In this document: piece after piece, positions 23,559 through 32,675 of the stretch
How positions within the stretch are numbered: position 1 is the first letter of the stretch
Layout: each line of letters opens with the position of its first letter
Assembly: GCF_947179165.1 (NCBI RefSeq)
Contig: NC_077240.1
Coordinates: 79,992,001 to 80,056,000 of the forward strand
Reading direction: 5' to 3'
Source of the DNA: Solanum dulcamara
Taxonomy: Eukaryota > Streptophyta > Magnoliopsida > Solanales > Solanaceae
DNA length: 64,000 nucleotides
Position numbers and translations under genes: made by a program
The notes under the pieces: model-generated
Told to the model about the DNA's origin: nothing
Databases searched by the model: none
Seen by the model: the letters and a program-made list of their open reading frames with translations, nothing else

Positions 23559-24648
23559 GGCGGAATGACTTCGGAGGCCTTGTACTTGACTTTATTCGTC
23601 ATCTAGACCCTTCTACTCATGACCTTGCCAAATGAACACTTAAAGTTCTTAAAACACATTATTTTAAACCTCTTTGACCATTGACCAAACTTATGTGACA
23701 TTTTTTTGCTGAATCAGATAAAAAACGTGGTTACACACGTTAAAAAGCAAGTGAAGACAATTATTTTAATTTTAAAAAATATTGAAGTTAAAAGGAAAAA
23801 TATAACAATTAAAAAAAAGAAAAAAATTCTCCATCCCCAATCTACTGTACTCTTCTTCTTCTTTCTCATAATTTCCGCCCAACCCCCACCACCAACACTT
23901 ACTTCTTCTACTTCTTCTCATACTCTTACACACAATTCTTCCTTTCTCTCTCTTCCCATATTCTTTCTATCATTTGAGTGTTCTAGTATGATTGAGAAAA
24001 ATGATATTTTATTTAGATTTGGGTAAAAGAAAAAGGGCAAAAAAGGGAGATTCTTGATTGTGAAATAGAGCCGAATTTTAGATGAATTTTTGAAATGCAT
24101 ATGTTTGATGCTTTCAAAATTGAACACAATTTTATATAGAGCATTTTTGATGAATTTTTCTATAGTGACCATCTTCTTCTTTTCTTTCTCTCGCTCTCAT
24201 TTTTGTCACTTTATCACCACCATTAAATAACAAAATTTATAATAAAATAATATAACAAATCTTTACTTGATTCTAATTCTCTTCAATACAAAAAAATTAC
24301 AAGGAAAGAAAAAATAAAGAAGATAAGATAAGATTTAAATAGAAAAATAGATGAAAAATCGGGAAGGGAAGAAAAATTGGAAGGAAATCAAGAAAAAAAG
24401 GGTTTGGAGATGAGTTTGAGATTTTTTTTAAAAATATATATTATTTGTAATAAAAAAATGTGGCAATTTATATCTGATGTGGATAATGATTTGTTATCCA
24501 CATCAGCGCGATTGAAAGACATATATGATCAGAGGGGTTTAAAATAATATATTTTAATAACTTTAAGTGTTCACTTGGCAAAGTTGTGAGTAAAAGAATC
24601 TAGGTGACAAACAGAGCCAAGTACAAAGATCTCCGAGGTCATTTCGCC
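23559..24648. mobile_element. Foldback (MULE-like) element, 1090 bp, 9-bp target duplication
   Basis: The left end, GGCGGAATGACTTCGGAGGC, mirrors the right end read inward, GGCGAAATGACCTCGGAGAT. Pairing continues through CTTGTACTTG, CATCTAGA and AACACTTAAAGTT for about 150 bp. A perfect 9-bp duplication, TTTAAATAA, lies at 23550-23558 and 24649-24657, which fits Mutator-like elements. The interior is a pyrimidine-rich stretch plus A/T runs. Without a transposase it is non-autonomous. Confidence 0.88.
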
Positions 24649-24659
24649 TTTAAATAATT

Positions 24660-25460
24660 AAGAAAGCAGAAAAGGTAAAAGTTCTTAGGGATTGGTAAAA
24701 ATATAAATCTTCTTGAATGCACTTGGATTGTTAACAATAGACTTGGGTGTTTACGTTGCATGGTTCGGTGTCTTGTGGCTAATGGGGCCTCGACAAATTT
24801 GTGCAATATAAAATAGGGAAAGCGCTATCTACTAGAATTTTTTATATACCAAAGTCCGAACTTGCAAACTCTAATTAAAGCTAAATAAATCTTATTCATT
24901 CCATTATAACTCTGACAATTAAGATAGGATGAATAGATTTTTTTTATTTTTAACTCAAAGTCTTTCGTTCGAATTTTGCGAGCGAAAAAATTTTATAGTG
25001 GAGAGTTTCTCCCTTTGACAAGTCTTAAAATGTTATGCGACGAAAACTCAAATTAATTGTGACACCAAAAGAGGTATCTAGTGGAATGAATGTCATACTT
25101 TCTTAATTAAAAATAATTTATGTAATTTTAAATTTCTCATTATCCATAATGATCTTATATATAGTCATAAAATATTTATGACTCGTTTTAAAACATAAAT
25201 TCTATTTTTCTTAAGAAAAAACTTCATACTTAATTAAGCAGCGTATGCAAATTGAAATTAAGGAGTCGTTTGATATGTACGCGGTATGAGATAAGCAAAG
25301 ATATCCTATGTGATCATTTTATCTCATCTTCTATATGAGATAATAATTTCGCTAATTTAGTACAAATATTTAGATAACATAAATCCAACATTAGCTAATT
25401 CTATAAAATAAAACTAATATCAAATTATTATCATGAGATTATTATCTTTATTCCACTCTA
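24660..25460. other. Intergenic DNA upstream of the DUF538 gene
   Basis: AT-rich with no gene. A MITE-like patch near 25262-25440 (GAGTCGTTTGATATGTACGC ... ATCTCATCTTC/GAGATAA blocks) hints at a degraded element, but I could not define its ends. Confidence 0.4.
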
Positions 25461-25627
25461 GTTTTGGATAAAAGATATAAACATGATCCACAATTTTACA
25501 ATAATTTAAACACCATCCTTCGAAGAAATTGCACTTATTTGGCTTCTTTCTCCCGTGTCATCACAAAAGTCCAAACCAAACTCATCTCCTATTGTACCTT
25601 CTCATATTGCTTCTCCCTCCAAATTAA

Positions 25628-25900
25628 TGTATACCTCTTTAAGAATAAAGTACAACCATCTAAAGCACACCTACCCGTTCCAAAGCTCAATTTCTTCAAC
25701 AAAACCATGGGTTTCAATTCAAGATTTCTTCTGTATCTTCTTCTTAAGTCTTATACCAATAAAGCTGTACGCCCACCTCCCCAAGTAAAGGTACATCTCT
25801 TTAAGCAGAAGGTACAACCATCTAAAGCACACCTTCCTTGTTCAACAACTATCCATGGCTTTCAATTCAAGATTCCACTTGGGTATTTTTCTTTTCTTCA
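25628..25900 (+). repeat. Tandem duplication covering leader and start codon of the DUF538 gene
   Basis: The first copy has ACCTCTTTAAGAATAAAGTA, CAACCATCTAAAGCACACCT and CCATGGGTTTCAATTCAAGA. The second copy, about 150-160 bp downstream, has ACATCTCTTTAAGCAGAAGG, CAACCATCTAAAGCACACCT and CCATGGCTTTCAATTCAAGA. The homology spans the leader, the ATG and the first seven codons. Only the second copy continues into the full protein. Confidence 0.85.
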
Positions 25901-25973
25901 TATTAACCCCTTTTACTATCTCTTTCATCCTAAGCCCATCACCAAAACCAAAACACAAACCCAGAGTGTATGA
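25707..25973 (+). other. Upstream ORF made by the duplicated start codon
   Basis: The duplicate ATG at 25707 opens an 88-codon frame that begins MGFNSRF, like the real protein (MAFNSRF). It then reads on out of frame and ends 119 bases past the true ATG at 25855. If transcripts start upstream of 25707 this ORF would overlap and could reduce translation of the main frame. It is not a likely functional protein. Confidence 0.5.
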
Positions 25974-28244
25974 TATCCTCCAAGAATATGGGCTGCCACA
26001 TGGCATCTTTCCAGACACTGTGAAATCCTATAATCTTGATAAAGATGGAAACTTTGAAGTATTTCTGAAAGCCCCTTGTTATGTAGAGTTTGAATATTTG
26101 GTTTATTATGCTGAAAAGATTAGTGGGAAGCTAGGTTATGGGTCAATTACTGAGTTAAAAGGCATTAAAGTGAAAAGATTCTTGTTTTGGTTCAATGTTA
26201 AAGAAATCAGAGTTGATTTGCCAGTTTCTGATAGTGTTTACTTTCAGATTGGTCTTGTTAACAAGAAGCTTGATATTAAACAGTTTGAGACTATTCATTC
26301 TTGTAAGAAGAATGGATTTTTGTTGATGAGCTCTTGTGGAGGATCTTTGAGACAAGCTCTACAGGTAATTAATTTGCTTTCAAAGTTTTTGTCTTTCTCT
26401 ATTGTGTGCAAGAGTATAGACTACCGTCGATCCCAACTTATTTGGGACGGAGGGGTAGTTGTTGTTCTATTAAGAGTATATGTAGTTGGGTGCGGAGCTA
26501 GAGGGATGAAATATTATACTGTATATACAAGCTATGTTGCTCGGATTCCCCAAAAATGGGATATACCAAGATGCACTACTTTTGGAGTATCTCACCCACA
26601 CTTATCAACATAGTATACTTTTTCTTTCAAAGTTTTTGTCTTTTTGTTCTGTTTAAGAGTATAGCGGATCCCAATTTGTTTGGAGTGAGTCATAGTTGTT
26701 GTTGTTATTCTATTAAGAGTATATGTGGTCAGGGGTGGAGCTAGAGCGGTGGAAAATTACATTTTATATACAAGCTTTGTTGCTCTGACTTTTCAGTATG
26801 TTGTCGCACCTGTGTCGGATCCTCCAAAATGCATGACTTCTGGAGGATCCTATAGTTCACTTTTTTGCACTAAAAGGTAGATACTTTATGCACTTTCCAG
26901 ACTTCATTATTCGTCCGAGTAGTGCTTCTACTTGGTGTTTGGGTCTTACCCTCCAAATATGTTGCTGCACTCGTGTCGGATCCTCCAAAAAGGCATACCC
27001 TTTGAAGGACTTTCGACACAAACACGACAGTATGCTTGAAGAGTCTGAGTAACTTCCATTTCAGGACTTTTTAGCCTTTCTAAAGAGGTCTGATCATTTA
27101 CTGGGGAAATTTAGTCATGTTAAAATTGTTGTTTGTGCTAACAGGATTTTGGGAGTTCTGTTTACTCACTTTAAACTGAGTAACCCGTTTCCTTTTATAT
27201 AATCCATACGATTGTCTCCTTTAGTGTAAAAAGAAGTGCTTTGAGTCATTGCTATTTGACTCGGACATGTTCTAAAAAAAGTCGAGGTATTTCGAATTGT
27301 ATGTTGAGATTGACAAAGTCAGGGAAAACCTTTGAAATTATTTCAGTATTGAACCTTGGACATATATCAGTTCCGAATCTTTTATTGGAATTTCATTTGC
27401 TGACAGATTAGTTTTCTCTCTTGATTGAGAAGAGTGTTGAATACTGCATATTTGGGAACAGGTTGTGTAAAATGATAAAATCATCAGCCAACTTGTTCAC
27501 AACCTCCATCAAGAACCGCTTCATCGATGCGATTCTCTCTCTTTTCCCACCATATTTCTTCAACTCCTTCTTATTTGAAGAACCCTTAAACTTCTTTTAG
27601 TGTTCTTCGCGCTTCTCTTGAGGTTGATGAGTTAGTTAAAATGATGATGGATTCTTAGCTAGTGAAATTTGTTGTTTATATAGTTGCAAAATTATGAGTT
27701 TAAGATGTTGTTTCTTAGCTTTAATGCATGAGTTTTTTTAAGGGAAAAAAAACCAAGGAAGAAGAAGGAAAAAAAAGATTAGTTGTTTGTTCATGAGTGG
27801 AAGGCATATTCTTATGAATAGTTGAAGGCCAAAAAGGAAAAGGCAAAGCACTAGGGGTCATTTGATAGCTGGTTTGAAAATGAGTCGTGCAAGTATTAAA
27901 TTTTGCATAAGCAACACCACATTAGCTATGATAGCTAGTAAGGAGGTAAGTCCATCATGCATAAAATCAATATGGTGTTTGGTTTACAATTTAGAAACAT
28001 GCATGACTAATACATGAATCTATGTACTGTATTATTTTATACAGAATAGAAGGTAGAATAAGTAATACATGAATAACTAATCTCTATATAAAATAATATA
28101 TAGATTCCCTCATAATTCATCTATGTATTACTAATTCCTGCATAACTCTAACCAGCTACTAAATGACAAGTTGTAACAACAAATTATCTATATTTGCAGC
28201 TTCCAGCTCCTGTCAATGATATGCAAATGATTATTACTGAATAA
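25855..28244 (+). CDS. DUF538 family protein, two exons
   Basis: Exon 1 (25855-26364) encodes 170 aa and exon 2 (28200-28244) encodes 14 aa plus stop. They join in phase 0 at ACAG|GTAATT and TTTGCAG|CTTCC, giving 184 aa, normal for the family. Residues 1-25 are a signal peptide or membrane anchor. The DUF538 core follows: YDILQEYGLPHGIFPDTV (39-56), GNFEVFLKAPCYVEFE (65-80), a Gly-rich turn GKLGYGSITELKGIKVK (91-107), then VYFQIGLVNKKLDIKQFE. The short last exon gives LPAPVNDMQMIITE, the usual C-terminal tail. The biochemical role of DUF538 proteins is not established. The 1835-bp intron contains tandem repeats, an antisense DUF761 copy and a MITE. The alternative that translation stops in the retained intron is less likely, because the exon-2 tail fits the family well. 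Confidence 0.87.
26379..26870 (+). repeat. Intronic tandem duplication, unit about 248 bp
   Basis: CAAAGTTTTTGTCTTT begins both copies (about 26380 and 26628). Each continues through AAGAGTATAG, GATCCCAA(C/T)TT(A/G)TTTGG, TATTAAGAGTATATGT, GGAGCTAGAG and TATATACAAGCT(A/T)TGTTGCTC, and into a short palindromic repeat (TCCAAAAATG ... TTTTGGAG). The copies differ by many substitutions, so the duplication is not recent. Confidence 0.75.
26935..27055. repeat. Short palindromic repeat (TCGGATCCTCCAAAA family)
   Basis: CTCCAAATATGTTGCTGCAC, GTGTCGGATCCTCCAAAA and AAGGACTTTCGACACAAACA, to GAAGAGTCTGAGTAACT, form a roughly 120-bp imperfect palindrome. The same family occurs in both units of the preceding duplication and at 31476-31597 and 36982-37103. 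Confidence 0.65.
27478..27852 (-). pseudogene. Truncated inverted copy of the DUF761 gene inside the DUF538 intron
   Basis: Read on the minus strand this aligns along its whole length with 29317-29737, meaning the 5' flank, leader and first half of the DUF761 gene. Shared landmarks include TTTGCCTTTTCCTTTTTGG, CCTTCCACTCATGAACAAA, TTCACTAGCTAAGAA and TGAACAAGTTGGCTGATGAT. The coding homology reads SSNKKELKKYGGKRERIA, then VVNKLADDFI, where it stops matching. The original ATG and the His-rich start are lost, a stop lies upstream, and the C-terminal half is missing. It is therefore a broken copy lying antisense within the DUF538 transcript. No expression evidence is available from sequence. Confidence 0.88.
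27854..28167. mobile_element. MITE in the DUF538 intron
   Basis: The ends GGTCATTTGATAGCTGGTT and AACCAGCTACTAAATGAC are inverted repeats about 314 bp apart. The interior has paired blocks such as TAATACATGAATCTATGTA and ATTCATCTATGTATTACTAA. It lies directly next to the inverted DUF761 copy and ends 32 bp before exon 2, close to the acceptor region. Superfamily not determined. Confidence 0.75.
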
Positions 28245-28952
28245 ATGGGAACAAATATGCAACTCAAGGTGAAAGTAGTAATTGAAAGATGTACTATTAG
28301 TTTACTTCATTTGTTTTGAATTGAAGGAAAATCAAGACTGGTTTTATGTACTGGACATGTATATGATCAAAGATTAAAGATTCTACATGTGTATCGTTTA
28401 TAACACAATCTTTGTAGGATCGTTTTCTTCTATTCAAATCATGAAGGACTATACTAAATCATTTCCTAGATGTTTGATTACATTAATTGATGTATATTCC
28501 CCTCTTCCACTTCCACTTCCTAGCTGAGATAGATGCAACCTATTTTAGTATTTTCAATAAGATTTGATGTAAACACTGGACGTAAGTAAGTTCTTTTAGT
28601 GTTGATATTGTCTGAAGATCTAATCTTAATATTTATTTAATTCATAATTCATAAAAGAGAGTAAAATAATATAATATACATCAGGGACAAGTTAGGTAAT
28701 ATTTTTTATTTTTTTTGTTTCCTCAGAAACTTCTTTTGTAGTCTATAAATAAATTTCCCCCACCATCTTTTCAAAGTCATAAAGTTGAAAAAATACTTAT
28801 TAAAACCCTAATCTTTTTGAACCATCCATTAATCTATTTATAAATTTATGTCAGTTTTTTGCACTAGAAATAAACAATTCTGTAACTTCCTTTGAGATGC
28901 TAAACCATATAAAAACACAAAAAACAAAAGAAGCTCACAATAAAATAAGGGG

Positions 28953-29322
28953 TCATAACACTTTTGGTCCCTCGTTTATTGGTAAATTCCAATTTAGGTC
29001 CTCTTAAAATTTGGTAAAGCACATTTTTGACCTTCAATTACGTGAACCGTGTGTATTTAATCCCTTTGAGTAGCAAACATGATACATTTGGATTATATTT
29101 AAAATAATATTACTATCAAATATGAAATAACAATACAATTGTAACATGAAACATGAGTAACTAAATGGTAAAACGGTTAATATTTATGGTAAATTTGTAA
29201 ATATTCATGAAAAAATGGAGAAAAAAAAATGTATACTTCAATAAATTGAAAGTTAAACATGCTTAAACCAGATATCACAAGGACTAAAATTGAAATTTAA
29301 CAATAACTAAAATAAGTGTTTT
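28953..29322. mobile_element. MITE upstream of the DUF761 gene
   Basis: The left end CACTTTTGGTCCCTCGTTTA (through CCAATTTAGGTCCT) and the right end, read inward, AAAACACTTATTTTAGTTAT (through CAATTTTAGTCCT) are imperfect inverted repeats of about 45 bp. The element is about 370 bp and non-coding. It ends roughly 260 bp before the DUF761 start codon, so it may lie in the promoter. Confidence 0.7.
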
Positions 29323-29584
29323 GCCTTTTCCTTTTTGGCTTCAAAGTATTCATAAGAATGCCTTCCACTCATGAACAAATTAACTAATTTTTCTAACTTT
29401 CCTTCTTCTTTCCTTTGCTTTTTTCCCATGAAAAACTCATGCTTTAAAGCTAAAAAAACAACAATTTAAACTCACAATCTTGCAACTATTTAACATGAAT
29501 ATTCACTAGCTAAGAAATCCATCACCATTTAACTTAACTCTTCAACTTCCATAGAAGCACGAAAAACACGAAAATAAACTTCAA

Positions 29585-29803
29585 ATGGATCATCATCACC
29601 AAGAAAATTCATCAAAAAACATGAAAGAATTGCAGAAAGATGGTGGAAATAGAGAGAGAATCACGTCGACAAGGCATAGGTTCTTGGTGGAGGATGTGAA
29701 CAAGTTGGCTGATGATTTTATCAAGAATTTCAGAAAACAACTTAAGTTTGAAAGAGAAGAATCATTCAAGCAATTTCAAGAAATGCTTAGAAGGGATACT
29801 TAA
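29585..29803 (+). CDS. Small DUF761 (cotton-fibre-type) protein, 72 aa
   Basis: This is a single-exon 72-aa protein. After a polar, His-rich start (MDHHHQENSSKN) the C-terminal half is the DUF761 signature: FLVEDVNKLADDFIKNF followed by RKQLKFEREESFKQFQEMLR. That is the amphipathic, charged motif usual at the C terminus of DUF761 proteins. No signal peptide or membrane segment is seen. Many family members are longer, but short forms exist. The molecular role is unknown. The ATG follows an A-rich leader, and the upstream flank is also present, inverted, at 27478-27852. A LINE tail sits in the presumed 3' UTR, 35 bases after the stop. Confidence 0.8.
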   Translation: MDHHHQENSSKNMKELQKDGGNRERITSTRHRFLVEDVNKLADDFIKNFRKQLKFEREESFKQFQEMLRRDT

Positions 29804-29837
29804 GATATATATGATTCTTTGTTAAGTTCTTTCTTGT

Positions 29838-29977
29838 TTCCATAAATGTTGTGTTTTTGCTTTTCTTGAGCTGAGGGTTTATCGAAAACAATTTCTCTAC
29901 CCGTTAGAATAAAAATAAGGTCTGCGTACGTTCTACCCTCCCCACATCCCACTTGTGGAACTATTTGTTGTTGTTTT
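29838..29977 (+). mobile_element. Very short LINE-tail insertion in the DUF761 3' UTR
   Basis: It contains GAGCTGAGGGTTTATCGAAAACA, AAGGTCTGCGTACGTTCTACC and CACTTGTGGAACTATTTGTTG, the common tail. A 13-bp perfect target duplication, AGTTCTTTCTTGT, lies at 29825-29837 and 29978-29990, showing retroposition by target priming. Confidence 0.85.
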
Positions 29978-30426
29978 AGTTCTTTCTTGTGTTTCTTGGA
30001 ATTGTAATGTTCTCAAGTGAAAATATATAGTATATTTGTTCTGTCATTCTTATGATTTTGAAAATGAAGTTGCCAAATGTTATAGATAGAGGTGAATTTT
30101 TAATGAATAGATTCTTAAAATGTGTTATGCAGTCTGTGATTGTTTTAGAGTTAGACGCTCGTCACCAATTTGAACCTTTTAAGTGGAGAAGAATTGAGGG
30201 ACGTGACTCTTATCGACCAAATTTAGAATCGTGCACTAGCTTGCCCTCGAAGGATTTCTTGGTTATCAAAATAATATAATTAATAATAATAATCAAAGAC
30301 TAAAAAACTCTAATTGGTCCAAGAAGTTCACAAGCAGGATAAACACAATTGTTCAAAGAATCACTTGTCTTTTGACAAAGCTCCTCACTTAGTAGCTATG
30401 TACTTTGCAAATGTCAAAACATTTAA

Positions 30427-31467
30427 GGGGTGTTTGGTAAAGTGTATAAGAATAATATTGAATATGGTATATTAATAACGGAAAAGGGCCAAAATTACCT
30501 CTGAACTTTGAAAAATAGTTTATTTATGCCCTTCGTTATACTTTAGGGCCAATTATACCCTTACCGTTATACCTTGGGCCAAATATGCCCTTGAGTATAA
30601 CGGAGTGCCACGTGTCGGTTTCTCAGTGGCCAACTTATTTCCCCTTTTAAATCTGTTTTTTTTTTGTTTTTTTTTAAATCTGTTTTTAAAATCTATTCTT
30701 TTATCTGTTTTTAAAATCTATTTTTTTTATCTGTTTTTTTTTAAAATCTGTTCCGTTTTTAATCTGTTTTTAAATCTTTTTTTAAAATCTATTTTTTTTA
30801 AATCTATTTTTTTATCTGTTTTTTAAAAAACTGTTTTTTATATTTTTTTAAAATCTTTTTTTAAATTATTATTTTTTTATCTGTTTTTTAAATCTATTTT
30901 TTTTATCTGTTTTTAAATCTGCTTTTTAAATCTGTTCCCTTTTTTTTTTATCTTTTTTTAAAATCTGTTTTTTTATCTGTTTTTTAAAATCTATTTTTTT
31001 ATATGTTTTTTAAATCTATTTTTTTATCTGTTTTTAAATCTATTTTTTTTAAATCTGTTTTTTAAAATCTGTGTAAATAAGAAGGAAAATAAGTTGGTCA
31101 CTGAGAAACCGACACGTGGCACTCCGTTATATTCAAGGGCATATTTGGCTCAAAGTATAACGGTAAGGGTATAATTGGCCCTAAAGTATAACGAAGGGCA
31201 TAAATAAACTATTTTTCAAAGTTCAGGGGTAATTTTGACCCTTTTCCATATTATTAATAATGCTGATCTTAATTATGCAAAAAACATTATTTCGTTTAGT
31301 GTATTAAAAATAACATTATTTCTAAAAAATAATTACAATATTTGTTTACAAGAATATCCTCCACAAACATAGTGGAAAACATGCGAAAAAGATTTTGAGG
31401 GGCAATTGTGTCTTTAACCATGCTAATGCATGCATTATTTTTTCTAATGCATCCTACCAAACGACCC
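30427..31467. mobile_element. MITE split by a foldback element
   Basis: The outer ends GGGGTGTTTGGTA and TACCAAACGACCC are inverted repeats. Removing the inner element (30479-31251) and one 9-bp duplication leaves about 260 bp, a normal MITE size, with blocks such as TATAAGAATAATATTG and TAATGCATGCATTA. Confidence 0.65.
30479..31251. mobile_element. Foldback (MULE-like) element, 773 bp, with simple-sequence core
   Basis: The arms are about 165 bp and nearly perfect: the left GGAAAAGGGCCAAAATTACC pairs with the right GGTAATTTTGACCCTTTTCC, continuing through ACGGAGTGCCACGTGTCGG. A 9-bp repeat, TATTAATAA, lies at 30470-30478 and 31252-31260. The core (about 30650-31080) is made almost entirely of ATCTGTTTTT / AAATCTATTTTT units of varying length. 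There is no transposase, and open frames in the core are low-complexity artefacts. Confidence 0.87.
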
Positions 31468-31475
31468 TGCAGCAT

Positions 31476-31597
31476 CTGTGTTGCTCAGTCCCTCCAAAAT
31501 GTTATCGCATTCTTGTCAAATCCTCCAAAAATACACTATTTTTGAAGGATCCAACAAGCACCGATCAACATTTTTCAAGAGTTCGAGCAACATAGTT
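31476..31597. repeat. Short palindromic repeat (TCCAAAAATACACTATTTTTGAAGGAT family)
   Basis: GTGTTGCTCAGTCCCTCCAA at the left is mirrored by TTTTCAAGAGTTCGAGCAAC at the right, and AAATCCTCCAAAAATACAC is mirrored around the centre by TTTTTGAAGGATCC. About 120 bp, non-coding, same family as 26935-27055. Confidence 0.7.
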
Positions 31598-31599
31598 TA

Positions 31600-32675
31600 G
31601 CAGCATCAACAACAACCACAGCTACACCTCAAATCCCAAACAAGTTAGGGTCGACCTTATCAATCCTCAATATTCAACAACCATATTTCTCCATTTAAAC
31701 TCAGCTCATGTCGTCATCGTAACACCAAAACATTTAGTATCACATCTTCAATAAAAAAAACTTTGGAATTACATTTAACCAAATGTCATCTAAATTCTAA
31801 CATTACAACAAACAGGAAATTCCACGAATTCTAATGCGAAAAACGCAACATGTAACTCTTTCAAGATTTTACATTAACCTTTGCAAGCAAGAATACAAAC
31901 TCAAGCATGTTATGCAAAATCTTGAAAATGTCACATCACTGAACCTACCAATACCTGTTTCTACAGAACCTTTTGTCGAAAAGCACAAGCTTTAGGACAT
32001 TGACACAGCCACTATGTTCTAGCCGATCATAAGCGACTTATTCAACAGCAGGGGCAGCAAGATCATAATGCTGGTTAGCAATGCCAAAACTATTCCAATT
32101 ATATTGTGTACAAATCTGGAAGAGAAGGCAGAGAAGAAGCTAAGAAGCATAGATTCCGGCTATATATCCTTCAGGTTCAATGACCAACCTATGTTCAAAA
32201 TATGGTATTCTAAGAAGGGAAACTATCAGTGCAAAACTACAGGCAAAAAGGAGACACAAAATATAGAGCTATCTGATCTTTTCATGCAAAGAAACAGCCT
32301 CATTTTTTACTTCCAAACTCTGCATTTGAACATACGTTTGCGATGAATTAATGGCAAAAGTATGAAAATACCAGAGTAATCCACGCACGAGCTGTTGGAG
32401 GTGAAAGGCCGCCTCTTCAACGCCATTATGGACAATCAAAAAACTTCCACACGACAGATACACATATTACCAGGTTGAGCATTATCTGCAGAGGCTGCAG
32501 AAGGTCATCCGGAAGTGAAAATGAATGATGCAACAATTTGGTTCACAAACCGAAATGAGACCATGTTGAGGATGTCAAAACTGCTTTAATGGAAAAGATT
32601 TTGTTCTTGAGATTGAAGAGGATGAACCTATCTTAGTTCTCGTCAAGAAGGACGACTAGACATTACTGACAATGC
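31600..32675 (-). other. Probable 3' UTR and 3' flank of the F-box/kelch gene
   Basis: No separate gene is recognised between the repeat at 31.5 kb and the stop codon at 32676. The sequence from about 32000 to 32675 has intermediate complexity and probably includes the 3' UTR. Frames in this stretch show no family features. Confidence 0.4.

Noticed and set aside
25464..25973. 169-codon ORF overlapping the DUF538 start
   Set aside because: Only its last 88 codons follow the duplicated ATG; the first part is leader and flank. It is treated as an upstream ORF, not a gene.
30605..30826. 73-codon Phe/Leu-rich ORF
   Set aside because: Translation of the ATCTGTTTTT simple-sequence core of a foldback element.
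32068..32346. 92-codon ORF on the plus strand
   Set aside because: It lies in the 3' flank of the F-box gene, has no recognisable domain and is probably chance.
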